Below, piece by piece: positions 36,101-48,100 of a stretch of DNA of 64,000 nucleotides (position 1 is its first letter; every line of letters starts with the position of its first letter). The notes under the pieces are model-generated. The model saw only the letters and a program-made list of their open reading frames with translations, was not told where the DNA came from and did no database searches. The translations under genes and the position numbers were made by a program. Source of the DNA: Paragorgia papillata (taxonomy: Eukaryota; Cnidaria; Anthozoa; Scleralcyonacea; Coralliidae). The stretch spans positions 254,001 to 318,000 of the forward strand of contig JAWNZC010000324.1 in assembly GCA_035771165.1 (NCBI GenBank), given 5' to 3'.

Positions 36101-39100
36101 CGTGAGAATTAATTAGATAAGCCGTAAACAATATTCGCGTCCCACAAACTGTATGGGATTTACATCGGTTATATATTTTTGTTGAGGTTTATGCCAAAAT
36201 CTGTGTACTTTCACGGTTACTGAACATATTGTGTTTTCTGTGTAATGAAGCAATCATCCAATAGTAAAGTTTGAGATCAGTCACTCAACGTACCCTACTG
36301 TTTAAATATTGAGTGAGGTTGAAACAAAGGATTTGTGCACGTTCAGATACCTTTCAACATGAATCGTAGTCTGATTGAGTTAACTGCTTTAACTCATTCC
36401 TGTCCGAGGGCTTTCCCAGAGATGAATAAAATCGTCTGGCGTTAGCCAGAATAAAATACTAAGACCAATTCGGACAGGAATTTGGTGGCTGGTTTTCAAA
36501 CCATGTTTATTTTGTATTAACTATGATTGTTTATATTTCTGAAAATACTCATCAATAATTCAAAAACAAAAGAAATAGGTCGTATAATTAGTATGCTGTA
36601 AATATAGTTGGCATAAATATTTCGTTCAATTTACTGACCTAAAATGGCTTGAATTTTCAAAAATAAACATAGTTATTTAGATGAATTCCTATTTTAAGCC
36701 TTTGCCTTTGTCTTGCCTAGTAAATCCCATAAGAACGGCAGCCCATGCATATTGTATATATTACTCCATTTTTATACAGTATTGGACGTAAAAGTAGTAA
36801 TTTTAAGTAATTAGATTAATTAATTATATGATTGTATGTCATATACAATGATTACAATCATATAACTAATTAATCTATTTTTTTTCTAACTACTTTTATA
36901 TCTAATTATTTACTGAATAAAAATTGAATAACATATATATCATTAATATGAGCTGCCGGACTTGTGGGATTTACTAGGCGAGACGAGGGACGAGGCTTAA
37001 AATACATGAGTCTAAATTGATAACTATATGTTTAATGAACTTTTGGAATGTATATACTATTAGATGTACGACCATATAAAAGCAACAATTCATTTCGGCT
37101 GTAATACTTCTTTTTTAGTTTTGTACAATGTAATAAAGTAAGTTTAATAAAACAACAAAGTTCTCCCACCTTAATCTGCTCCACCAGTTGTTTTGTTAAC
37201 TGATGTGACAAGTTCTGAATTCCTGTTTTCTTTTCTTGATACAAAATGCTAAGCTGTTCGTGGTTCTTGAAGAAATTATCTTCGTTTTCAATTGCGTCCG
37301 TCAGGGACAGCTTACTTTCGATTGCCTTTTGGCCTCTACACTTGACCACTGTGTAACCCAACTTTAGCTTGACTTTTTCACCATTCACTACGGCGCATAT
37401 ATCGCCTTCGGTTCCTTGGTCTACCAAATCGGGTTTGGTGAGAACACCAAGTGTTCTAGTTCCCTCGGGATCAACCTAGCACGGATATAGATGAAAAGTG
37501 AGGAAACAAGATTATAAATCTGCAAATATAGTTATACTTGTATGCAAAGAATAGTGCTGAGTACATTAGCTTGTTGCAAAAGCAGGGGCGCAAACAGGAA
37601 TTTGGAGGAAGAGCTAGGTCTTGTATGCGGCTCATAGTTAAGCCGTGTACCCTCAAGGATGTTTCTAGTCCAAAAGACGGAGCGCGTCTACCTAAATTTA
37701 CGTCGAAGATGCCTTAACTCTACCACATACTGAATTTGTCACATGAATATGCCAATAATTTTTGGTTTTAATAAATCAACGATTTTATCTACGATTACAC
37801 GAATGCGAATGAACATTTTTTATTTGATTCTTTTCGAAGGGGAACCTGATACAAAGGCTAAAAAATCTTGTTGGTTTTTTTTGATAATCGATTTTAGTAA
37901 AAAGTGATACAAATACTGAGGGCCACAGGGAAGAATACAATATCTATTGTAATTGTGTCACCCTCGTTAAATAAAGTTTATTGGTATTGGTATTGGTATT
38001 TTGTAAATTAAGAGAAAAAAAAGCTAAAGTAAACGCACGGGAGTGGCCGTCAACGTAAAACCTTTCGGAAGTATCGAATTCCCCGTCAGGCCGTCATACT
38101 TACGTCATATACTTATCGACAATTGTTGATATACTTATTGTTGCTGATTTACTTAGCTGTAGTCGCAGAAAATTTGAGAGAGATATAAAATATTCCCTTT
38201 AAGTTGTAACTCCTTAAAATCGTTCCTTGTTACGAAGAATGCATTTTGAGTGGACGAAGAGCTTAAAAAAAATTACTTCAAATTTTACTTCCGGTCAAAC
38301 ACATTACATCGTCATTTTTCCGGTTACTATCCACCCCTTTTCCTTAATTGTTTTATTGTATAAAAGTTTAGCACGGAACTTTAACGTGGTCCAAAAATAT
38401 TTTTTCAACCACAACTAATGCACATGCAGTGGCGTGGTGGCAGGGAGGCCCGGAGGCGAAGGCCCCCCCAGCTGGGGTTGCAGAAGGGGCGTCAAAACTA
38501 GCAAGGGCACCAAAACTTAACAAAATAAACCTATTTCTTTGTATAGCTAGGTCTTCAATGGGGGGATATAAAGATCTGAAATCTGTAATCTTTTGTGCCG
38601 TTTTAAAATTTTCCTGGGTAGCATGCCCCCGCACCCCCTAGAGGTTTGGCGCTACTTCGCCGCTTGCATTGGCGTGGTCTTTGAGAGAACCCGTTGTTTG
38701 TTGTAATATTATATATTGCTATTTCAGTTATTTTTGGAGGGGGGGGGGGGGCACCAAATCTAATCTGGCCACCCCAGCCTGAAACTTGCCACCACGCCAC
38801 TGTGCACATGTGCTACGTATTGCTAGCTTACATTTATCGTATGTGGTCGTAACGTTCCTATAGAAACAGTAAATGGTTTTCTTACAGCTCCATTCGTCAG
38901 GTTGACGGTTACGTGTCGTTAAACAACATGCATTGACGAAACCATATTTTAATAATTTCGTTGTCAGAACAGGCAATCAGATGAGGATTAGTCTTTATCT
39001 ATAGAATATAGCAGCCATTGAATCTAAGTTTCATAACTGGAACGCTAATTCTGGAGCCGAAAGTGACGTCAGTTCCCCTATATTAACAATTCCCCTACAA

Positions 39101-42100
39101 GCTGTTCCCTTCGCGGTCAAAAGCAATCTCGTACCCAGAGCCTGCGATCCTTTTGGTCATTACCAAGGAACGGAGGCTCTGGGAAACTCCGATGAAAAAG
39201 ACCCCAAAATTGGGTTTTTGTTCCCAGTCCTCTGGTTCCCAGTTCCCTATAATTTGTAACAATCATCGACGATCGTTCGCTTGTTCGAAGACCAGGAAAA
39301 ATATTTGTTTACCGATAAAAAAGGCCCAACATGTTTTACAAAGCTCTCGACAATACAATCGATACAAATGGCCTTTCTTCGCTTTTCTCAAAATGGTCAA
39401 CCAGACGATTTGACGAGTGTGTTTTAAATGTCCGCGTCGCCGTCAACACTTGGCAGTAATCGGCTCAGCCGCTCAGGTAAGAAATTGTGCTAAACTACAT
39501 CGACCTTGTATTCTCTAATATAATTTTAAAGTTCTGAGACGAAACTGCTTAGAATTACGAGACGAGTCAGACGATGGATGTTTGTTTGGCGACGAAGCGA
39601 CAATAATAATAGTTTTAACTTGTAAATTGTCGGGATTTTTGCTGTTTTGAATTATTTCATGTGTTCAATTATATTTTGGGTCTGTCGTATATAATTATGT
39701 GTTACAGAACGTCGAGAAATCGATTAAACAAGTTAGCAACGTGCACACTATTTGAAATTTTACTGTTTTTAAACTAACCAATCAGATGACAAGTTTCATC
39801 GGAGTTTCCCAGAGCCTCTGATCCTTGGTAATGACCAAAAGGATCGCAGGCTCTGGGTACGAGATTGGGTCAAAAGGTAACAGACGACAGCGTAGGGGAC
39901 TGAATTCAACGTGATATAATACGAAAATTCTGACTTCACTTTTAAAAGCGTGATAATAGATCTATCCATCCATGCATCCATCCATGATATATGATCCTTC
40001 CTAATTTTATATTTAGTATCTTTAAACTATTTTAATCTTAAGTAACTAATCCAAATAAATCTGATAAAATAATAGAAAAAAATAGAAAAAATAGTTGGTT
40101 ATACCTGTTGAGCAAGCTGTAGTGCCTCTGTCGTAGCGATATCGACATTACAAGGAATGACAGCAAGAATTATAGTCTCCTGTTTCTTAACATATTTCTT
40201 AATCAATGCTTTAATCTGCTCTGGAACGTCAGCACTTTGACCTTCCACCGAAATTCGGGCAATTCCAGGCAGATCAATGAGAGTCAAGTCTGGTACGGTT
40301 TCGGATTGGACTTCCAGGTGGATGAGGCTGTCGCTAATTTCTTTAGCGTTTTTTGTTAGCTTTTCGGTAGCCGCTTCAACGGCCGCACCAACCGCTGAGG
40401 GATCTGCAATGGCTTCTTTAACTTCTTCATCGGTGCCTTCCATCTTGAAAGAAATGGCACCTTTCCATGGAGATGGAATGTCTTTAGTTTCCTCGTCGCT
40501 GAGTAATTCCTCAGCCTTTTCAAATAAAAGAGAATAGTTTTATTAATATATTTGTACATAGAATAAAGAAAATTTATCTCATGATCAGCGCTGTGACAGT
40601 TTTTTAATAAAATAACCGGAAGTAAGTGAACAGCTACACGCGTTTTGATTGGCCATTGAGCCAAGCAAGCGTCAGTATAACTCAGCGGCACACGACGGAT
40701 ACTTCGCGGAGATTTTGTTGTTTTTGATAAATTATAAGTGGTTTTAATTACAAAAGAAAATCAAGCAATACCTGAATACAAGTCCGATCAAGTAATTCAC
40801 CAAACAGAATGCTTACCCGCAACCATAGTTAATATAGCCTGCGTGCAGACGCTCTAGGGCTCTAGGGGGATTCCAAACAAGGGGGGATTTAGAGCGTCTG
40901 CGAATCAGCGCCAAATTCCGTGTTCTGTAATTTATTCCGATTAATTTGCAATTCAGCAATAATTACAGCGAGTGTCAACGACTAACGAGTATTCGCTAGG
41001 AAATTGAAATCTACATCAATTTAATTTATACTAACCACTTAAGAATCTATATGAAGAAAGAAACTCTAATCGATAAATAGGATACTCTGAGCTTCGTAGG
41101 AAGGTAATATAACAAAAACAAACATCGAGGAGCAAAGGTCGTATTATAAGTGTCGTATTTCACTGTGATGTTTGAAGCGATTCACAAGTTCAGTCCCACA
41201 TCTTTTTCGGCTGTTTGATAGTTCTCAAACAACATTACGCCGACTATAAAAGCTTCTAAAAGAATTAACGAACTCATTTTAGTCCGTGCTTTGGTACAGT
41301 TTCGATTAATGCGTTGAAGCGGACGAGTCAAAACGGCCGTTGCCTTTGTCTGCCTGGTAAACAACAAAACATTCAAAACGGAAGCAGTTGTAATTAACCA
41401 ATTGAATATCGTGTATAAATATTTGGCCAATCAGAGAGCGTCCCCGGAATCCATGCGGACAGACGACGTCACAGAACAAGAATTACGGAGCTGATTCATA
41501 GACGTTCTACTCCGGGGATTTTCCGAACGTCTTATGGCGTAGGCTATAGTTAATAGAACTTATACATGGTTTGGAAACTCGTCCAAATCATTGTTCTATG
41601 TTTTTGTTCAAGTTTATGGAAATTAAGTTAATGGGATTGTATTTTCTGTATAATGAAGCAGTAATCCAATAGCAACGATTGGGTTTGATTAGTGTAGTCC
41701 TTCATCATCACGTGTTGTGGTGCTTTGTCGTCACGTGTCCATAGAATTTACTTCCATATATGGAACTTGTCTTTCAACATGACTATTACTTCATGTTGAA
41801 AGACAATGGAGCCTCCAAACCATGTATACGTTATATTAACTATGCCGCAACTTTGAGTGTATTTTTATCGCTAAAATCAACGACGTGTACGAGGCCACGT
41901 GTGGCGCTAGACGGTTATAAGCTCGTCTTGTCGGACAGGTAATCTGTACTTTTGGTTATTGACGATCTATAGAAATTATTTTATAAAAGAAACACACTTA
42001 ATTGTCGCCTCGTGTTTTACACGCATCTCTCGCGCCGTTATATATAATTCCATGATCGCACGCGACACAAGTAACTATAGTTGCAGTTACATTAACAGAA

Positions 42101-45100
42101 ATGTAATTTAGTTACCAAAAAAAAGTAACTTTAATAAGTTTGTGATTAGTTACAAAGTTACTTTTATTACGCGAGTTTGGCTGTTAAAATTGAGAGAGCA
42201 GACATCTTGTTACACCTTGCCGCACGCGGTGTATCGTTACCTGTTGACTAATAAATTAGGGATGCATGTCTGTAACTATTACATAGATTGCATAAGAGTT
42301 GGAAAAGTGGGAAGAGCTATCCCTTATCCCTTTCACGTTTCTCAAGGGCACGTTTCTATTGGCTCAACGGATCACATTTTAACCCGGCAATCTCAGGCCT
42401 GGTTTATAGGCGCACAATCGTCACATTTAATTCAGACGAATTTAATTCAATCAATTAAATGCGACGATTGTGCATGCAACGTCTAAAACGGTATGGGGAG
42501 TTAAATTCGTCTAAGACGTTGTACCCAGTTGAGATGCTGTATCCGTCTGATCATGACGCGTGTTCGTTTTAGACGACGCCGTACATTGCATCGAATTAAA
42601 TGAATAAATTTCTAGTGCTTTTCAGTGGCGGAGCCAGGATCAAAATTTGGGGGGAGCAACGGAAAATTTGGGGGTGCAGTTCAAGGAGCTGACGCTGGTC
42701 AAAAGGACCGAGGGCTCTTGGGAGCGTAATTCTGCGCAGTTTAACCAATGAAACTTCATGTGACAGTGTATCAGCATCACGATTATCATTAGCAACAGAA
42801 ACAAACTTCAAATTTCAAAGAAGCAAAAGTTCTTACTTGAATTTAGCGTCAGACATTCAGGAGACTGGGGGGGGGGGGGGATGTGTAGTTGGGGGGGAGG
42901 CCCCCCTAGGCCCCCACCTTGGCTACACCACTGGTGCTTTTTAAATTAACTTTTGTAGTTGCGATCTTCTCGTTTCGGCAAAATCTTCTCTCGTTTACAC
43001 TCCCGCGCGATCTTGCAATATTGATAGCAACATTGCACTTAGCAAGTTGCTAAAAATTCGCATGTTAAATATCGAACTTCACCTAATACGAAGTTCTAAT
43101 TGAAAGTCAGAACAATTAACTCTAAGGCCTGCGCTAAACGTCGCACAATAGACGAATTTAATTCGAATTAACTTCGTCGGTAATGCGACGTGAATGCGAC
43201 GTCGAGTTAAACGTCGAATTTAATTCTTTTTACTTGAACTCGTGCAGCCTGAAAAAGATTTCTTGAAAACATGGCACCGAATTATCACAGGCAGAAGCGA
43301 AACATTTAATTCGACGCGACGATAATTCGTCCTTGTAACTCGAACACGCATTATCGTCGCACAATCCGTCTGACTCAGACGAATTTAATCGCCGAGACGA
43401 ATTTAATTCGTGTGTCGAATTTAATCGAGTTATACGTCGCAGACTCGCAGTTTCGTCGAATAAAATTCAAACGATTAAATTCGTCTGAATTAAATTCGTC
43501 TATTGTGCGACGTTTAGCGCTGGCCCAAGTAAACTTCATGTTATGTGAAGTTCGAGTCGTGGTCGGACCATTTTTGTACGCCACATGGACTGGCCTAACT
43601 CATTGGGACGATATGTTGAATTCGCCACATAATGCCGTGGCAATGTGGCATTGTTATAACCCTACCATAATTATAAAGTGCTTATGAAGCGGACATTAAA
43701 TCTGTCTTCGGTTTGAAAGAGCACTTAAAGTGGTTGTCTGATGAAAATATTGTTGGAAATGTTTTTGCATAATCCTAAAGATGTTATGGAAGTTGGTAAT
43801 CGTGCAAAGTTTCATTTGAAAATTCGTTGAAGGAAACGTGGTATTTTACGTGTAAAGTTGTATTTTGGAGTGCCGCCATTAAAGTGGCCGAGCTTGAGAA
43901 GAATGAGTCGAGGAAGCTCATGACGTCATAGACTCAATAACAACAATGACCCTTTTCTTGACAACAACAATGATCTTTTGTTTTTATTGAGTCTATGACG
44001 TCACAAGCTTCAAGCTCGACCACTTTAATGGCGGCGCTCCAAAATACATACTTTACATGTAAAATATCACCTTTCCTTCAACGAATTTCGAAATCGCCGT
44101 GTATCGTTTAGCTAGTCAACATTGCAATGTTGCTGTGAATATTGCAAGGTCGCGCGGTAAAGAACATCCGGTTTGACTGTAAATTCGTCTGAATTAAATG
44201 CAACGATTGTGCGACGTATAAACCAGGCCCTATAGCTAGTGATCGCGTGTTATAGAAACCTTTCAAATGCTTCTGGAAAGCATTACAATTTGACATTGGC
44301 GTACATAGGCCGTAAATAATTTTTTTATCAGCATTGTTCATCCTTAGAAGCAAACGACGGTAATAAGCCAGGGTTCTGCCCAGGACCATGTGAGTGCCGG
44401 GTACCTGCAGGCCTGGGGGCATGCCCCCCCCCCCCCCCCCCCCCCCCTCACCTCGCCAACAACTTTTGAAATTTTGGTGGTCTCAAAATGCTTATTGCTA
44501 TTTTTCAAATTCTGAGCAAGTGAAATTTATTATTAGTATTACATGAGTAAGGTCCTGGCTAACAATTGTTATTGTGTCAGTAGTTATTTAATTTTATTTA
44601 ACTATACATAACATAATCATATTTATTATTTTAATGATAAATCACTGTGACTGGACCTTACTTGGCCAGCTAACGGCTTAATAACTAAGTTAAGTAAAGG
44701 CACACTGTACATCATTGACTGTGTCTAAGCAACTGCATTACAATACAGGTGAGGATTATTATTAATATGAATATATCTTATATAGAATATATCAGAATAA
44801 TATCTTATATGTGAAGTCATAATGATCCAGACAGTCAATGTCATCTATTGTTAGAAGTATAAGAAGTCGAACTTTATTAAATTGTTTTCAGTCTCCGGTT
44901 CTTTCTTTGTGCCCACAAACGTACAGCCTCTTTGAAAGGAAATTTGTGAACTGGAGGACCTTCAACGACAATTCATGGCTAGAAATCCAGGACACTCAGC
45001 GGCAGTGGCCTGTGGGCTCATATTTAGATGGTAATATTAATTTGAAAATTCTGATGGCTAAATATCGATCATTTCGGCTATAAACAGAAGTCTATAGCAA

Positions 45101-48100
45101 TAAATTAAAGTAGAGTTATTCGCTAAAATGTCTTATTGACCCATTTCTTACCCAAATATCCAATTACAAAAGCTTTAATCGTCTAGACAGGTCTGTACAC
45201 TCATACTCACAAAAATTGCCGCATAAATTTTGGTTATTATTTCTGAATCCACAGTCACATTTAATAATAATAACAGCGGTTAAGACTCTGGCAACCTAGC
45301 AACAGCTCGATAAGAAATGGCGGACAAGAACCCGAAATTATCGAGGAATGCATTGCTTCTTCACGCCGAGTTCAGTATTTATCTTGGCGCTTGATGGATT
45401 AAATTACAACGACTCGGCTGCAATAAATCGTACATTTTAAGGTCTTTGGGAACCTATTAAACAACGAAAAAGTGGAACGAACAACTGCGCAAAACAAAGT
45501 AACGTTCATCCTGAGCAAATTCAGACGTTCGCATCGTGGACAAACAACACAGAAGCAGCCAAAATTGGAGCTCCAAAATAAGTGATATAGCAGATTAATA
45601 GACTTTGAACAGCGAATAAGAGGTATGTTTGTGAGGGGCTCGGGAACCTATTTAGGACGCTCCAAACTTAATAGAAATTGTAGTGCTGAACGATTGTTCA
45701 ATTTGGTGAAGTTTTGGACGTTCGCATGTCGGAATTTACAATAGTAAATAACCGAAAATGATTGTTCTTTATATTTCCTTAAGAAATCTATTGAAGGACG
45801 CCATATTGAATTAATTAAAAAGGGATTCAGTGCGCATGCTTTGCCGCCATGTTGTCCTCGATTTCTGGCCATGTTCTGATTATTGAATCCAGAGTTTTAT
45901 CCTTCATCCGATTTCTCAAAGCTGTCTTAACAAATTTCAGCTGAGAAAAATCTAGTTCACAGTCCGCTGTGTGTGGTGGAATAACGCAGCAAATTTGGGC
46001 CAGTTTCGACATGTGTGGGTAAAGCTGTCTCTGAGTTTCATTGGTACACAATTGATGTGTAACATCTCTCAGTTGCAGCTTCTTCTGATGATCTGAGGAA
46101 AACTGCTTAAAATCTCCCCACTCCTCAAGTGCTGGCTCCATGTCAATTCCAAATCTTGAACACATGGTTCTGATAATATCGTCCCCATAGTCCTGCAGAG
46201 ACTTGGCTGTAGTGGCTGGGGTTTTCGCAGTGTCGGCATGATCATCATCGTCACCATCATCATCATCGTCGTCGTCGTCATCATCACAGGGAGTCACAGG
46301 TTCATCTTGAGATTCGTCTTGATTTGGCAGATTTCTTGGGTCGAACACTGACAGGAATGAGAAAATGACATCAGTATCTTTAAACCTGCTGTTGATATTC
46401 GTTATCAGTTGGTTGAGGAAGAGTGACTGAACCGATCTTCTAAAAATTTCATGGCGATCCGAAATTATCTCACCCGGTTGGACCTGGCTTCTTAACTCTA
46501 CACCAGTAGAGTGTGACAATTGCTGGACATATTCACCAATTGCTTTCAGAGAATTGCCATCCTTGGTCTTCATACCCTCCAGCTTGGAGACGGTTGATTG
46601 AACATACTTAGAAACACTGGTAAAGTCAATCCATTCCGCCTGGAAAAGTAATGATAACCTGTTTACGGTTGGCAGGACATCGCACAATAACAGCATGGTG
46701 GCCACAAATTTGTATTCCGTGACTATGTGGTGCAAGCCTGCTGCAGTAACATCATGGCGTTCTTCCGCTTCTCTCCCCAAGCTGATAACCACACTGGCGA
46801 AGATGTCTTTAAGGCGTTTCACAGCATTTCCAACACTCAGCCACCTTGTTGATGATGGTTGTAGCAGCTTTAGCTTCGGGTCATTCAACAATTCCTGAAC
46901 AGCTCCAAGACCAGCTGTTCTGACAGAACTGTTGTCAAAGAAGTCGTACAGCTTTCTCAGGATATCTTTGAATTTCTTGACGTAGGGAACTCCATCTCCC
47001 GCCTGTGATGCAGCCAGGCTTAGCTTGTGAGCAGCACAGTGCACGCCTACAGCTTCACATTTACTTGGAGCAGATTCTGCTTGGGCATCTAACTGGAAAT
47101 CTACAATTTGTTTAACAGCGCCATTATGTTTTCCAGTCATGACTGAAGCGCCGTCTGTTCCGATGCCAACCAACTTTGAAAACATCAAATGCTTGGATAC
47201 AACATAGTCTTTGACCCTACAGGCAATGTTAGTTGCATTCAGACTTACGATATGGTCATTACTCGAGTTGTCCTCGTCACACTCAGCAGGCTTGAGAGCA
47301 TCCAGCATCTTCAAGAACTTGACTTTCACTGCACCATCTGGATCAATGAACCTTGTGTGGATAACCAATTGCTCTACAATGCTGCAATCTGTTGTCTCGT
47401 CAAACATAAGGGCAAAGAAATTAGATTTTTTTAGATCATCTAATATTTGATCTTCAATCAAATCACTCATGGCGAAGAGCATCTCTTGAATGGATTTGTC
47501 AGAAAGATATGTTGCATTCTTTCCAACAGATATTTTTGATTTAAGGTTCACACCTAAGAAACCAATTAAGTCCAGTAAAGGCCCAAAATTGGTTGTGTGG
47601 GCGATTCTGTTTTTGCACAGAAAATACAGACAAGCAAATGTTTTGGCCATTGAACTTAGACAAACATCTGGTTGTACAATTCCAGGGATTGTCTCGCATT
47701 GTGCAACAAGGGCTAACTGACGAACAGCATCCTTGTGCGCAACGCAATTCTCATGACTTTTTATGCTTTCGAGCCTCAGACGCGTGGCAGGTATTTTGTT
47801 CCACGTATCCCGATCAAATGGCCGCTTCTCAGCTTTTTGACAGACTGTGCAGTACATTCCCTGACCTTCTACATACGCAAGCCATGGTCGATTGGTTTTC
47901 CAGCTTGGAACAAAGGATGCTGCTCGTTTTTTATTTTTCGCGGTGCTAGTATCCGACTCAAATGACTGGGTTTTGGGCTGATTTGTTGAATCAGTCTGCT
48001 GTTGCTGTTGTGATGTACTCGGAATATCTTCAAGTGTTTCCTCAGACTCAGTCACAACTGAAAAATAAATAGATTACAATAGTTTTTCTAGGAGATAATT

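Larger units (their letters stand above)
42396..44229. mobile_element. Outer inverted-repeat element containing three nested MITEs
   Basis: AGGCCTGGTTTATAGGCGCA followed by CAATCGTCACATTTAATTCAG is inverted against CTGAATTAAATGCAACGATT followed by GTGCGACGTATAAACCAGGCC. The corresponding position in the paralogous intron (near 15920) lacks it. Many GACGAATTTAATTC motifs recur inside. Confidence 0.7.
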
